Source of the DNA: Achatina immaculata
Taxonomy: Eukaryota; Mollusca; Gastropoda; Stylommatophora; Achatinidae
Direction: 5' to 3'
Assembly (NCBI GenBank): GCA_009760885.1
Contig: CM019691.1
Location: 29,806,314 to 29,870,313 of the forward strand
Length of the DNA: 64,000 nt
The notes beneath the pieces are model-generated. The model had not been told where the DNA came from, did not search any database, and worked only from the letters and a program-made list of their open reading frames with translations. Position 1 is the first letter of the stretch. Each line of letters starts with the position of its first letter. A program made the translations under genes and the position numbers. Positions 33,435 through 44,937 of the stretch are shown in pieces.

Positions 33435-33985
33435 TTATTTTTTTATTATCCGATCTGAAAATTACAGATCACGGAAACCACGAGAATAATTTTGAGTCTC
33501 CCTATATAATGTGCGGCTCGCGGAAACATTTTGACAAAGCTCTTTTTTTTACAACACAATTATTATAAAAAATAAATACAAAATATTTCAGCTTTATAAT
33601 TATTTACCGGGTATAAACTAAAAAATACACCCGATTAAAACGTAAGTTTAATGCTCGTTGTGAATAAATATATTTGAGAATTTACATGCTATTTTTAATA
33701 CTAGATTTTATTCAAGGATGAAATAAATTTCGGATCGAGAAGGATTACAGAGGATTTGCACTATAGGATCAGTAATTGTACGGATGGTACAAAATGATGC
33801 CGACGGTGAATAAATAAAATTAAGTTCACACATTTGAAAAATATACTTTATATAAAATATCTGTAACTAAATGTTCTTGTTATAATAATAACGTGCATGT
33901 AGTATTTGTTCATATCCTACGGGTCCCGAAAATCTAAAGTTTTATTGTTTGTGGCTCTTGCTGTATAAAGTTTGGCCACCCCTCT
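33435..33985 (-). mobile_element. hAT-type non-autonomous element, copy 1, one end missing
   Basis: Reversed, it reads ggggtggccaaactttatac, gtaggatatgaacaaatact, acatttagttaca, gcaaatcctctgtaatcctt, tttatttcatccttgaat, taaataattataaa and gtcaaaatgtttccgcgag. This aligns step by step with the second copy at 36788-37901. The ggccacccct end is present at 33974-33983, but the opposite end is not recognisable. No transposase frame. Confidence 0.8.
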
Positions 33986-34700
33986 ACTTTGACACTGCTG
34001 TATTTGTTTGCATAAGAGGAAATATAAATGGACGTAGTGGATGATACCAGATTAGAATTTGGTCTAAACTTTTGTACGGACTTTCACAAAATAGAAGTAA
34101 TTAAGTCTTGACATGGACACTCAAAGGAAAAGAAAAAAGGGCAGGCCATTTGGAGCACGGATACTCACGATACAAGTGTAGGAATATTATGATGATTTTA
34201 AAATGGGATAATAATTGTCTGTAAATTATAATGTTGTTGTATTGTATTTTTTTCTTGTTATATTATCTTTATAGGTACATGAGGATTGAAGATTGCACAG
34301 ACTAACACATTCACACACTACACTGATGAAAGAAAACAAACACAATCAATGCTACTTCTTCAAATAATCATAAAACCTATAATGTTGTTAAATTATCTGT
34401 TCACATAGTTAGCATCATCAAACAAAGGATCATCATACACGTGTTGTTATTTATCGGCTTATATTGTTATTAACAAAACTATTAAAACAATGTCTTTCAA
34501 TATCTGGAATCCTGCAAAATAGATCAACGATAAATTAACAGAGATCAGTAAAACAATCTTACACATGTATGTTAGCTTGATTTGCAACAAAAACCGTACT
34601 CTGCATAAAATCGCAAAATTATTATACTTAAAAAATTAAGATTCTCAGTGTACTCATAAACTAACTAATTGGCATATATTGTATGCAGATATGCTCTTAC
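33986..34700. other. Unassigned A/T-rich sequence
   Basis: No gene recognised before the L-B LINE. Confidence 0.4.
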
Positions 34701-35805
34701 ATAGAACACAGTGATATATAATCATGTGCACATACAAGCCTACATTTTGCACGTTGTTAAACATGAATATCTTATATAGAATAATTATGTTTAACATCAT
34801 TAAAGACTTCTACAATGGATATGTTTGTGCAGTCAAGATAAAAGAAGGGATGAGTGAATGGTTCCAGATTGAAACAGATGTGAAACAAGGTTGTATACTG
34901 TCTCCTTTGCTTTTTGGGATTACAAAAGACTTCATAATGAAAAAATGTTGCACAGGTAACACAGGTATTGACTGGGTACATGGGACCCAACTAGAAGATC
35001 TTGATTTTGCTGGTGACATAACTCTTATAATGTGAATTCCATGCAAGAAAAAACAGATAGCCTGTCTTCACTGGCTAGCAAAATAGGACTTGAAATTAAC
35101 AAGGACAAAACAAAAATAATGAAAATTCCTCTCAATCAAAATGGAAAAATACACAAAGAAGGGACAGATATTGAAGAAGTCAATCAATTTGCATACCTTG
35201 GCAGCTACATAGACCAGGATGGTGACACTAGAAAGGAAGTTAGAATTAGAATTGCAAAAGCAGCATCGATCTTCAAGAATCTTGAGAACATATGGAATTA
35301 AAAAGTTATAAGCACAAAAACCAAGTTAAGACTATTCAATTCAAATGTAATATCCACCCTCATTTATGCATGTGAAAGCTGGAAAACAACTAAAGAAATA
35401 GACAAGAAATTAGACTCTTTTGAAAACAAGTGCCTAAGGAAAATACTCGGCATCAAGTGGAACGAATTCAAGAACAATGCAGGGATAAGACAGATGACTG
35501 AACAACAACCAGCCTCATGGGTGATCAGGAAAAGGAGATGGACATATGTTGGTCATGTGATGAGAAGAAATGAACAGAGAATCCCAAAACAAGCTATCAA
35601 GTGGAACATAACAGGCCAAAGAAAAAGGCAGACCACGTGAAACTCTGAAGAGGTCACTGTTAAAAGAGGCCTAACTAACAGGCATAAAATCCCTTGATGA
35701 CGTTGAAAGACTCCCCGAAGACAGGAAAACTTGGCGAACTACCTTGCGAGCCCTATGTGACGTTTAACGGCACGGGAAGGATATAAGATATAATATAATT
35801 ATATT
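34701..35805 (+). pseudogene. L-B LINE copy 1: RT palm to C-terminus
   Basis: 34785-35034 reads IIKDFYNGYVCAVKI, WFQIETDVKQGCILSPLLFG and LEDLDFAGDITLIM. This is the RT palm, with QGC.LSPLLF and the catalytic box at 35006-35017. The box is FAGD where active enzymes carry F/YADD, so an Asp is lost. After a stop the next frame continues LASKIGLEINKDKTKIMKI, FAYLGSYIDQDGDTRKEVR, another stop, then STLIYACESW, CLRKILGIKWNEFKNNAGI and YVGHVMRRNEQRIPKQAI. The 3' end is ttggcgaactaccttgcgag, gtgacgtttaacggcacggg and (ATAAGAT)-like repeats. The endonuclease is absent. Confidence 0.85.
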
Positions 35806-36184
35806 AATATGGAATTCTGATTATTCAATGCCTGTTTCTATAAAGAAATATCTAAATCATACGTAAATGAGGTCGGTCCTGGTCGAGGAGGAAAGCACAG
35901 AATGGACACAGCTCAAACGCATCCACATCACAAAAGTATAAACCGATTATTAACTTACATATACATGATTTCCACCGATAATACATCATCTCATTCACGC
36001 TTGCGCGACAAATGACCTTCCTCCGACCTATTAAAATTCTGTCATATTTTCTATATATATATACTGGGCCAGTAAACCGATTTTTTCTCAGGGTTGGCAT
36101 CACTGAAAACTGACCGGTAACTGGCCCATTATTTCCTAATCTAGGGTTGCCAGTCAGCCTACGTTTCCTATGTGCTTATCTATT
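35806..36184. other. Unassigned sequence
   Basis: A minus-strand frame at 35852-36103 has no recognised motif. A short (TA)n lies near 36053. Confidence 0.4.
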
Positions 36185-36340
36185 CCCTGCACAGGAAGAA
36201 AAAAAAAAAAGCAGGAAAGAGATGGCTTGAAGTATCCCGACTTGTTCAGGACAGAACTAGCTGGAGAAACTTTGTTGATGCCTTATGCTGCACTGGGAGT
36301 ACAGAGGGCTAATGATGATGATGATGATGATGATTATGAA
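36185..36340 (+). pseudogene. L-F LINE: last codons and (GAT)n tail
   Basis: The plus strand reads KRWLEVSRLVQDRTSWRNFV, DALCCTGSTEG-stop, then (ATG)n. QDR..WR.FV.AL..... just before a stop and a simple tail is the usual C-terminus of a widespread LINE group. The GAT tail also ends L-C. Only about 110 coding bases are left. Confidence 0.75.
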
Positions 36341-36779
36341 GACTGATATGATGCATTAGATACACATGTACATATGTCCAGATAATTGTTCCAAATGTAA
36401 CCATTCGCCTTTTAATTATTGAGGATATGTTATTTAGGTTAGAACTTGTATAATTTTAGCTTACTACAACTAACATGAACACGAATATCCAAATTTAACG
36501 TGTAATCCTAAACGAAGTTTACAAACAGTGATTTATTTCGACCATTAGAAATTAGTTGGAAATATCAAGCATCTCTTACAAATACAACAGCTCCAACGAT
36601 CAGAACTACTTGCTTACCGTTTCTATTTAGCAGGTCCTTTCTCTTCTCTTTCTAATATCTTATCTCATCAGATTTCACGAACCTGAGATTATAGACTTGA
36701 AAAGTAGGATATAAATGAAAATTGTACTCTTCAGTTAAGTTATGAATGTCACCTGCTTTACGCGGTTATTTTTTTTTCC
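36341..36779. other. Unassigned sequence
   Basis: No gene recognised. Confidence 0.4.
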
Positions 36780-36973
36780 GTTTATTGCAGGGGTGGCCAA
36801 AGTTAGTAAGGTAAGAGGCAAGAACGATTAACTTCAGGTGTTCGAGAGCCGTAGGATGCGAACAAATATTACATAAGCTTTTTTATTATTACACGCACAT
36901 TTAGTTACAAAAATTGCATAAACTATATGTTTAAAATGTATGAACTTAACATTATTTATTCATTGTCTGCACC

Positions 36974-37257
36974 TTACTACAAAAACTTAATATTGAAGAA
37001 GGCTGGCTAGTAAAGAGGATTAAAAAGAGAAAACTTAAATATCTTGGACACATTAAACGTCATGATAATCTAGAGAAAACCGTCTTGGAAGGGTATATAA
37101 TGGGAAAAAGAAAGAGAGAAAGACCAAGGCGAAGATGGCTGCAAGACATCGTTGATGATCTGCAGCAGGCCATCTTGCTCACAACCGATAGACCTACAGG
37201 AGTGCTGTTAGGCAGGCAAAGTTCCGCAAGGGGCATGTAAATGAATGAATGAATGAA
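36974..37257 (+). mobile_element. L-A copy 4, 5'-truncated, inside the hAT copy
   Basis: Begins at ctacaaaaacttaatattg and ends in (GAAT)n. Flanks tgtctgcacc (36964-36973) and tgtccgcacc (37258-37267) are a 10-bp duplication with one difference. The segment corresponding to CKWMHQ-like codons is deleted near 37163. Confidence 0.9.
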
Positions 37258-37377
37258 TGTCCGCACCAGCTTGTTCGACTACTGACTCTTCAGCACAAAT
37301 CCTCTGTAATCCTTGTGTATCCGACATTTATTTCATCCCTGAATCATATCTAGAATTAAGGCTAGCATTTAATTTCT

Positions 37378-37682
37378 TAGTGCAGTCTAGTTATCTGAGT
37401 GGTTAGGCGCTCTATTTACTAATCCGGTGGTACCGGGTTCAAGTCCCGGCAGTGAGACTTTTTGTCTGGCATACACCAAAAAGGAAAGTTCCCCCGCCCA
37501 TGCGGTTCAACCAGCCTAAAAAAAATGTTACTAGAGAAATCTGGGAAGGTAAATGCGGCCAGATGTGACGTTGACCACATCACACTTTCATGAGCCGGTG
37601 GTCTTGGAAATACGAGCCTAACACCGTATCCCGAGTACGTCTTAATGGCACGCAAATGGAGATTTTACCCTTACCTTTAACT
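37378..37682 (+). mobile_element. SINE-I copy 3, inside the hAT copy
   Basis: A-box ttatctgagtggttaggcgc, B-box ggttcaagtcc (37436-37446), then the family body and a (TTTACC)-type tail. The flanks ttaatttctta and ttaaattatta agree at most positions, matching the single taaattct sequence in the empty hAT copy at 33.7 kb. Confidence 0.9.
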
Positions 37683-37909
37683 GTTAAATTATTAAATATA
37701 TATTTTGTCTCAATGAACTTTAAACTCACGTTATAATCTAGCGGGCTCTCAGTTTATAACCGGTAAATAATTATAAAACTTGAAGAGTTACAGTTTATAT
37801 TTTGTATCAGTTGTGGTGTTAAAGAAAAGGAGGTCAGTCAAAATATTTCCGGGAAGCAAAGAGCTCCATGTGGCTTACTGACCACGGTGTGGCCACCCCT
37901 GTTTTATTG

Positions 37910-38131
37910 CATTGATTTGACCGTCAGCGGTATACAAGTAAATTCGTTAATAACTACTGTAAAATGTGCACAGGAATATCCTGTAAACATAAAGATAACG
38001 TCTTCTACTTATTACCACCTTTTAAAAGTGCTCTTATTAATAAACATAATTGACTGAGCTTTAAAGAAAAATAAAGAAATAAAACTAACAACGTGCGAGT
38101 GATGCCTTCTCTTGTAAACAGCTGTTGTTCT
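37910..38131. other. Unassigned sequence
   Basis: No gene recognised. Confidence 0.4.
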
Positions 38132-39780
38132 ACAAATCTTATCTTATATCTTATATCCTTCCCAAGCTGTTCCTTGCCTCCCTAACAGCCCTCTTTTAGG
38201 CCTCTCGGCTGTAAGCAAGATGGCCTGCTGCTGATGCATCCATTTGCAGATCATCAACGATGTCTTGCAGACATCTTCGCCTTGGTCTTCCTCTCTTTCT
38301 TTTTCCCATTATGTACCCTTCCAAGATGATCTTCTCTAGATTATCATGACGTTTAATGTGTCCAAAATATTTAAGTTTTCTTTGTTTAATCCTCTTTACT
38401 AGCCACCCTTATTCAATACTGAGTTCTTGTAGCATCGATATATTTGTTCTTTTTTTGTGTCCATGATATTTGAAGAACTCTTCGGAAGCATTTACATTTA
38501 AAGGCATTTATGTGTTTCACAGCTGTTTTATTATGTGTCCAGGTCTCACAGGCATATGTTGCTATGGGAAAGATATATGCCCTTAAAATCTTATTTTTGT
38601 ATTTCTGTCTGTTCCTCTCCATAGATTCTTTAGATGTTTTACTTTCTGAAGAGCGATAGATATCCTCCTTTTATTTTCCCTCATTGTATCTCCATTATTA
38701 GTTAGTAGTGAGCCAAGATATTAAAAACTCTCCACTTCTTCCAATTTTTCCTCATTGATACTTATTTCAGCTTTGAATAATCTATAAAAGATAAATATAT
38801 ATTCACATTAAATTCTTTGCATTTCTCTATTATTAATCTTATATTGAATATATGATATCTTGATCCTCTTCCTTGTCTAAAACCAGCTTCGACCTTATTG
38901 ACTTCTTCTTCTATTTCTTACGAGGTCTACCTATTATGATTTTTAACAGAATTTTACTGGCATGACTAATCAGGACAACATATCTGTAGTTTATGCAGAA
39001 TTTCAGGTTATCCTTTTTTTGGCAGTGGTATGCATAGAGTTCTTTTCCATTCTTTTGGGAAATACCTGAATGCCATATCTTTTTACATAGTGCTTGATAT
39101 ATTGTTGCACATTCCTTTCCTTCTGCTTTATTACGTTCAGCTGTTATCTCATCACATCCTGGTGATTTACCGTTTTTCAGATTCTTTATTGCCCATAAAA
39201 CTTTTTCAATTGTCGGTTCAGGTTCTTTCTCATCTAATAATAATTCACACCGTTGATTTCTGCTTTCACAGTCAGTTGTTTCATACATTCCTCTGCAATA
39301 TTCCTTCCATCTTTCTAGAATTTCCTCTGTCTCTGTCAAGGTATTCTCCATCTCGTCACAAATTACTTATAGCTTAGGTGTGACATTCCTAGTCAATGTC
39401 TTCATTTCTTTAAACATTTCACTATCTCTTCCACACTTCTGATGTCCTTCTATTCTTTCACAACAATCTTGTATGTATTGTTTTTTTTTACTTTTGTTCT
39501 TTTTCTTCGCATTTCTTTTTATTAAAGATTTATATTCCTCTTTGTTGTTGTTGGTCACTTTCCATTTCGTCTTCATTTCTCTACGTTGTTTTATCAGTTC
39601 TATGTGCTTGCTGTAATCCATCCATTCTTTTGTGTTTTCTTTACTGGATCCACGTCTTTAGCTGTTGTTATTAAGATATCTCTGGCCTGCGTAGCTAGTT
39701 CATCTGGTGTCATCTCCTCCTGTACAGCCATCAGGATTTCGAAACGGTTCTTCACATGAAGGATAGGTTGGGAAGTTTAG
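38132..39780 (-). pseudogene. L-A copy 5, 3' half (linker, RT, C-terminus) with an L-B-like tail
   Basis: Continues the minus-strand L-A copy that starts near 42960. From 39770: NRFEILMAVQEEMTPDELAT, then the Lys-rich linker, then RT (LKNGKSPGCDEITAE, CKKIWHSGI, SHASKILLKIIIGR, FRQGRGSR, YLSFIDYSK). At about 38775 the RT is cut, the YADD region is missing and the sequence jumps to ISINEEKLEEVE, then the C-terminal blocks. Frames are broken. At the 3' end, after ggctgttagggaggcaag, the expected (GAAT)n tail is replaced by gggaaggatataagatataa, the tail of L-B. Confidence 0.8.
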
Positions 39781-41697
39781 CGTAGGGCATAGAAATAAGG
39801 CAGATGACAATTTAATGGCGTTTTGCATGGAACATGAGATAATGATCGCTAACACACTTCTAAAACAACATCCAAGAAGACTTTACACATAGACATTACC
39901 TGACAGGAAAACCAAAAATCAAATAGATTACATTTTAGTGCAAAGAAGGTGGAGATCAAGTATAACATCAGCAAAAGCTTTACCAGGTGCTGGTTGTGAC
40001 ACGGACCATGAGTTATTAATAGCAGACATGAAAATAAACATAAAAAGACAGTTACGGGATCAAGACAACTCCGCTTTGATCTTACAAAAATATCAGAACA
40101 ATACCGTATAGAAGCTAAATGTAATTTGGACGAGATGGGGAATATCTTGACAGAGACAGAAAAATTCTAGAAAGATGGAAGGACATTGCAGAGGAATGTA
40201 TAAAACAACTGACTGTGAAAGCAGAAATCAACAGTGTGAATTATTATTGGAGAAGAAAGACCCAGAACCGACAATTGAAAAAGTTTTATGGGCAATAAAG
40301 AATCTGAAAAATGGTAAATCACCAGAACGTGATGAGATAACAGCAGAACTTATTAAAGCAGAAGGAAAGGAATGTGCAACAATCTATCACTCACTATGTA
40401 AAAAGATATGGCATTCAGGTATTTGGCCAAAAGAATGGAAAAGAACTGTATTCATGCCAGTAAAATTCTGTTAAAAATCATAATTGGTAGACTTCGTAAG
40501 AAAATAGAAGAAGAAATCAATATGGTCCAAGATGGTTTTAGACAAGGAAGAGGATCAAGAGATCATATATTCAATATAAGATTAATAATAGAGAAATGCA
40601 GAGAGTTTAATGTGAATCAATTTTTATCTTTTATAGATTACTCAAATGCATTTCATTGTGTACAACACCAGAAACTGGGAAATGGTGAAAAAAATGGGAT
40701 TTCCAACACATTTGATACAATTAACATCACTGCTCTATCTAGACCAACAGGCAGCAGTAAGAAACAACAACTTGGTTTGACATAAAACAAGGGGTCCTTC
40801 AGGAATGCATATTGTCGACTTACTTAATTTTTATACTGAAAATATAATGAGGAATGTTAGACAAAGAATATTATGGTACCATAGCAATTGGAGGTTATGA
40901 AATACCAGAGATTAGATATGCTGATGACACAGTATTACTGTCCACAACACAAAAGGAATGGAAAAACTAATTATGTCACTCCGTAAGAACAGTGAAGAGC
41001 AAAACCTCTATTTTAATGCAAATAAAACTAAATTGATGACAACTGACAAAACAAACATGGCAGCTGAAATATGTATCAGTGAGGAAAAATTGGAAGAAGT
41101 GGAGAGTTTTGAATATCTTGGATCACTACTAACTAATAATGGAGATACAATGAGGGAAATTAAAAGGAGGGCATCTATCGCTCTTCAGAAAGTAAAACAA
41201 CTAAAGAATCTATGGAGAAGAACAGACAGAACTAGAAAAATAAGATTTTAAGGGCATGCACATTTCCCATCGCAACATATGCCTGTGTGACCTGGACACT
41301 TAACAAAACAACTGAGAAACACATAAATGCCTTTGAATGTAAATGCTACAAAAGAGTTCTTTAAATATCATGGACACAAAAAAGAACAAATATATCCATA
41401 CTACAAGAACTTAATATTGAAGAAGGCTGGCTAGTAAAGAGAATTAAACAGAGAAAACCTAAATATTTTGGAAATATTAAACGTTATGATAATTTAGAGA
41501 AGACCTCTTGGAAGGGTACATAATGGGGAAAAAGAAAGAGAGGAAGACCAAGGCGAAGATGTCTGCAAGACATCGTTGATGATCTGCAAATGGATGCATC
41601 AGCAGCAGACCATCTTGCTCACAACCGAGAGGCCTACAAGAGTGCTATTAGGGAGGCAAAGTTCCGCAATGGATATGCAAATTTATGAATGAATCTT
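39781..41697 (+). pseudogene. L-A copy 6: endonuclease end through RT and C-terminus, inside copy 5
   Basis: Opens inside the AP-type endonuclease: ADDNLMAFCMEHEIMIANTL, QIDYILVQRRW and DTDHELLIADM near 39987-40020 (the ..DH box closes the nuclease). The linker is shortened, then RT: NGKSPERDEITAELIKAEGK, WHSGIWPKEWKRT, DGFRQGRGSRDHIF, FLSFIDYSNAFHCVQ, RYADDTVLLS (YADD at 40917-40928), FEYLGSLLTNNGDTM, then the C-terminal blocks and a short gaatgaat end. Several frameshifts. YADD is intact, but the protein is not. It lies in the opposite orientation inside copy 5, between the nuclease and linker of that copy. Confidence 0.85.
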
Positions 41698-42965
41698 CAC
41701 TTCTATACTGTAATGTTATGGTATTTTTGTAAGATCATAGTGGAGTAGTCTTAATCCCTTGTCTGTGTTATCTTTATCTTCATGTCTGCTATTAATAACT
41801 CATGGTCCGTGTCACAATCATCACCTGGTAAAGTCTTTAGTGACGTTATACTTGATCTCTACCTTCTTTGCACTAAAATGTAATCTATTTGATTCTTGGT
41901 TTTCCCATCAGGTGATTTCCATATGTAAAGTTTTCTTGGATGTTGTTTAAAACGTGTGTTAGCGATCATTAGCTCATGTTCCATGCAAAACGCCATTAGA
42001 TTGTTATCTGTCTCATTTCTATGTCATATACTGAATTTCCCCACAACATGTTTTTCGTCTTCAGCTCTTTCTGTACCAATCTTTGCATTAAAATTCCCCA
42101 TTCATCCTACATCATTTTTCCGTACCTGGTCTATCGTCGGTTGCAGTGTGTTATATGTCTTATACTTCCTCTTCTTCTGCTGCTGATGTAGGTGCATATA
42201 TCTGGATGATTGTTACATTTCTAGGAGTGCCCTTAAGTCTGATTGTGAGGATTCTATCACTTGCTGGACTGTAACCTAGTAATGCTTTTGATGTTAATTT
42301 GTCCGAGTAAAAAGCCACTCCATTCTTTCCACCTAATCCTCCATCAGAGTATATAAAAATGTTATCATTCTCGCTCTTGAAGTGTCCTGATCCTTTCCAT
42401 CGATGTTCACAGATTCCCAAAATGTGTATCCCCGTTCTTTTCATCTCACCACTTATTATTTGATACTTCCCCTCATACATACTTCTTACATTCCATGTTC
42501 CTACTCTTATTTTTCTTTTTAGTTTAAGGCAAGCATTTTCCTTAGTAACACCGTCAGGATTTTGTCCGTCATCACAATTACTAGTACTGACCTCTGTCTC
42601 ACACTCTTCCCCAATGTTAAAATTAGATCTATCTGGCCTGGGGGCCTCACCACCAGATCTTTTTTCCTATTTGACTTTCCATGATTGCTGTTTGGGTTTC
42701 CTTCCGGGCAGTGACTGTACTAGTCAGTGATAGTAGCCATTGTCCCTACATTGAGATCATCTGCCTACCATCATAGAATGGGGACCATAACCAACATTAT
42801 TTGTCGGCTGCTCTTCCATTCCATCCACCACCTGCTCCCATGGCTTCACGTCCGCCTGATCGAGGGGCTATACGGGTACTCCACCTTGCCCAAGGGTGTC
42901 CCGTAGACTGACGGAGGTAAGGAAGCGTCTTACTTCTCCTTTGGTATGGGATAACCTTACCCCGC
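41698..42965 (-). pseudogene. L-A copy 5, 5' half (5' leader and AP-type endonuclease)
   Basis: From about 42520 on the minus strand: KRKIRVGTWNVRSMYEGKY (TWN box at 42490-42498), IISGEMKRTGIHILGICEHR, KNGVAFYSDKLTSKALLGY and RNVTIIQIYAPTSAAEEEEV, the N-terminal half of an apurinic-type endonuclease with the catalytic Glu in CEHRW. After a frame change at about 42160 the rest of the nuclease continues to a DH box near 41810. Upstream of 42520 a leader of about 450 bp may hold part of an N-terminal region. The exact 5' end is uncertain. Confidence 0.8.
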
Positions 42966-43062
42966 TAAACCCCGTTACCTACAAAATAAGCCATTTTCCT
43001 TTATTATTTTAAAACTGTGTTTTCTGCAAACAAAACAGAAACTGCTCTGTTCAACGCCATTC

Positions 43063-43408
43063 TGAAATCATTCTTCTTCTTCTTCTGCGTTTGAAGTTGT
43101 TGGTCACATCAGATCATGATCCCTGTCGACATGGCAAAGCCCGCAGTCCTCTCCAGTTCCTGATGGGAGCCCCAAAGCTTTTACCCCAAGTTCATGTCCT
43201 TTGGCCATGTCTCACGCCTCAGGTCTGCATGGTTTGGGCACTCTTGTAGGATATGTTCTGGAGTCTGGACTCCACTGCCACATGGACATTCGTCTGTGTG
43301 AGACATTTTAAGTCGATGTAGGTGGCTTAGTAGTCTGTAGTAGCCTGTCCTTAAGAGCGAGAGGATGGTTTGCTGATGTCTTTGTAGTTGGTGTATTTGA
43401 AATCATTC
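43063..43408 (-). pseudogene. L-G LINE C-terminus (RNase-H-class LINE) with 11-bp TSD
   Basis: On the minus strand one frame reads QQTILSLLRTGYYRLLSHLH, RLKMSHTDECPCGSGVQTPE and HILQECPNHADLRRETWPKD. LRTG......L, then C.CG....T..H.L..CP is the His/Cys-containing C-terminal region found in Jockey/I-type LINEs after RT or RNase H. It ends MNLG-stop, a short 3' UTR and (GAA)n. Flanks tgaaatcattc at 43063-43073 and 43398-43408 are identical, an 11-bp target-site duplication. A 5'-truncated insertion, distinct from L-A. Confidence 0.9.
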
Positions 43409-43717
43409 AAATTCTATCATCGTCAGTTACCAACACGGAGCTCTGTACTGAGACAGATCGCCATGCTAATATCTTTTTTTTTCCATCACAATTTGTCCCC
43501 TTCATACACTGACATATTTACTCAGCTGTGGCTAACAGTGCATGGATATACCTCAGTGATCTCGAAGACAGGCATCCAGTCAGACGAAGGAGATGAGTGG
43601 AGAATCTAGCAACTTCAGACCATAATTGGATTCGAAGTCATAGCCCTTTTCATAGGGGGCTGACGTTTGACTATGGAGTTTTCAGTCCCGTTTCTTTGGG
43701 ATTAACAAAAAAAAAAA
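43409..43717. other. Unassigned sequence
   Basis: No gene recognised. Confidence 0.4.
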
Positions 43718-44160
43718 AGGTAAAGGTAGCCCTATTAAGCCATAGCGATACCTAGGAAACACAGTGTCAGAGCCCATATTTTCCTTGATCTGTCAGGCAC
43801 ACTACAAGGCGATCGTGGTGTCAGAGCCCATATTTTCCTTGATCTGTCAGGCACACTACAGGGCGCTCACGGGTTAGGCCTGGTCGTCTTTCCTTCCCAA
43901 GTTCCAGAAGAAGGCAATGCTTCTTTGTCAGATTCCTCCGCCATGGAGACTATGGTGACACCTGACCCGTTGGCCAGGCTAGGCCTGTTGTTGAGGATAC
44001 CAACGGAGAAGTGGGGTTAAGGTCTTGGCCAGGTGTGTTTCACCCCTGACACTGTTGTGTCAGCTATGGGAGATGGTGGTCCCCTACGGCTGGATTCGAA
44101 ACATCGACCTTTGCTATGAGAGACTGTGCACTAACCACTTCGCTACTCGACTGCCCTTCC
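43718..44160 (-). mobile_element. SINE-II copy 3 with an internal duplication and Repeat-X
   Basis: The reversed SINE-II body starts after a ggtaaaggtag tail. A 60-bp piece (gtgtcagagcccatattttc, cttgatctgtcaggcacact) is present twice, at about 43763-43822 and 43823-43882. After ccagaagaag the order is broken by Repeat-X (43915-44085). SINE-II then resumes with acggctggattcgaaac (B-box complement) and gtgcactaaccacttcgcta. Confidence 0.8.
43915..44085 (+). repeat. Repeat-X copy 3, within SINE-II
   Basis: agattcctccgccatggaga, gttggccaggctaggcctgt, ccaacggagaagtgggg and cagctatggg align with 55220-55375. It sits between the two halves of a SINE-II copy. Confidence 0.75.
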
Positions 44161-44689
44161 TAAATGTTAGCCAGCATAATTTACGTCATAATACTAGATG
44201 CATTCATAACCAGGGTAAATTCAGTCACATTTTGTAGAAGCAATTCACATTAAATGGTGATATTAACATTCAGATATACAGGGGGTCCGAAGTCTCTGTA
44301 CCTGGTGAAATATGGCACTTTTACGACAGTTGTATCTACAGCTACGAAACATTCTCTGTATGACTGCCGTTTCTATCTAAGCGAAATGTAATCAAGTCTA
44401 GATAAGAAATGCTGCTCAGTGTCACTTCCACCTGGACAATATTTATTTAGCGCAGAATGACACCATGTGTTGTTTTGAACTCACTTATCTTGGATTCATT
44501 AATCTAAGGTAGTTCATCAGCTAAGTAATAGAAAGTGGCCATAAACAATTCATTTCAGTCTTAAAACGATTCATCGGCTGACCAATAGTATTTGACCAAG
44601 AGATCGTCCAATCGCATTGCAGTTCCCATAGCTATACAGTCTAGGCTAAGGCTTATTGAGGATCTAGATATAAAAGTAAGTAAAGGTGA
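44161..44689. other. Unassigned sequence
   Basis: cagggggtccgaagtctctg at 44279 resembles a DNA-transposon terminal repeat, but no partner was found. Confidence 0.4.
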
Positions 44690-44937
44690 CCCTGTCATGC
44701 CTTAGAGGCACATAGGGATATGGCGTTAGTGCCCATATTTTCCTTGACCTGTCAGCATACTAGAGGGTGATATGGTCAGTATCACGCCTGGCTGCCTTTC
44801 CTTCCCCAACTCCAGAAGAAGTCGGGTACCCATTTCTACAGCTGGGTGACTGGGGTGCCGCCGGCCAGATTCTAACCCCCGACCTTCGCCATGAGAGACC
44901 AGTGCACTAACCACTTCGCCACTCAGACACCCAGGAT
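44682..44937 (-). mobile_element. SINE-II copy 4
   Basis: The complement of the tRNA-like head (cttcgccatgagagaccagt, gcactaaccacttcgccact) and the body align closely with 19075-19326. The B-box complement is altered (attctaaccccc). Confidence 0.9.

Larger units (their letters stand above)
36780..37909 (+). mobile_element. hAT-type non-autonomous element, copy 2, with two nested insertions
   Basis: Ends caggggtggcca (36788-36799) and tggccacccctg (37890-37901) are inverted repeats. The flanking octamers gtttattg (36780-36787) and ttttattg (37902-37909) match at seven of eight bases, as expected for hAT. The interior aligns with the reverse complement of 33435-33985 except for two insertions: L-A at 36974-37257 and SINE-I at 37378-37680. 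Without them it is about 530 bp with no transposase. Confidence 0.85.
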
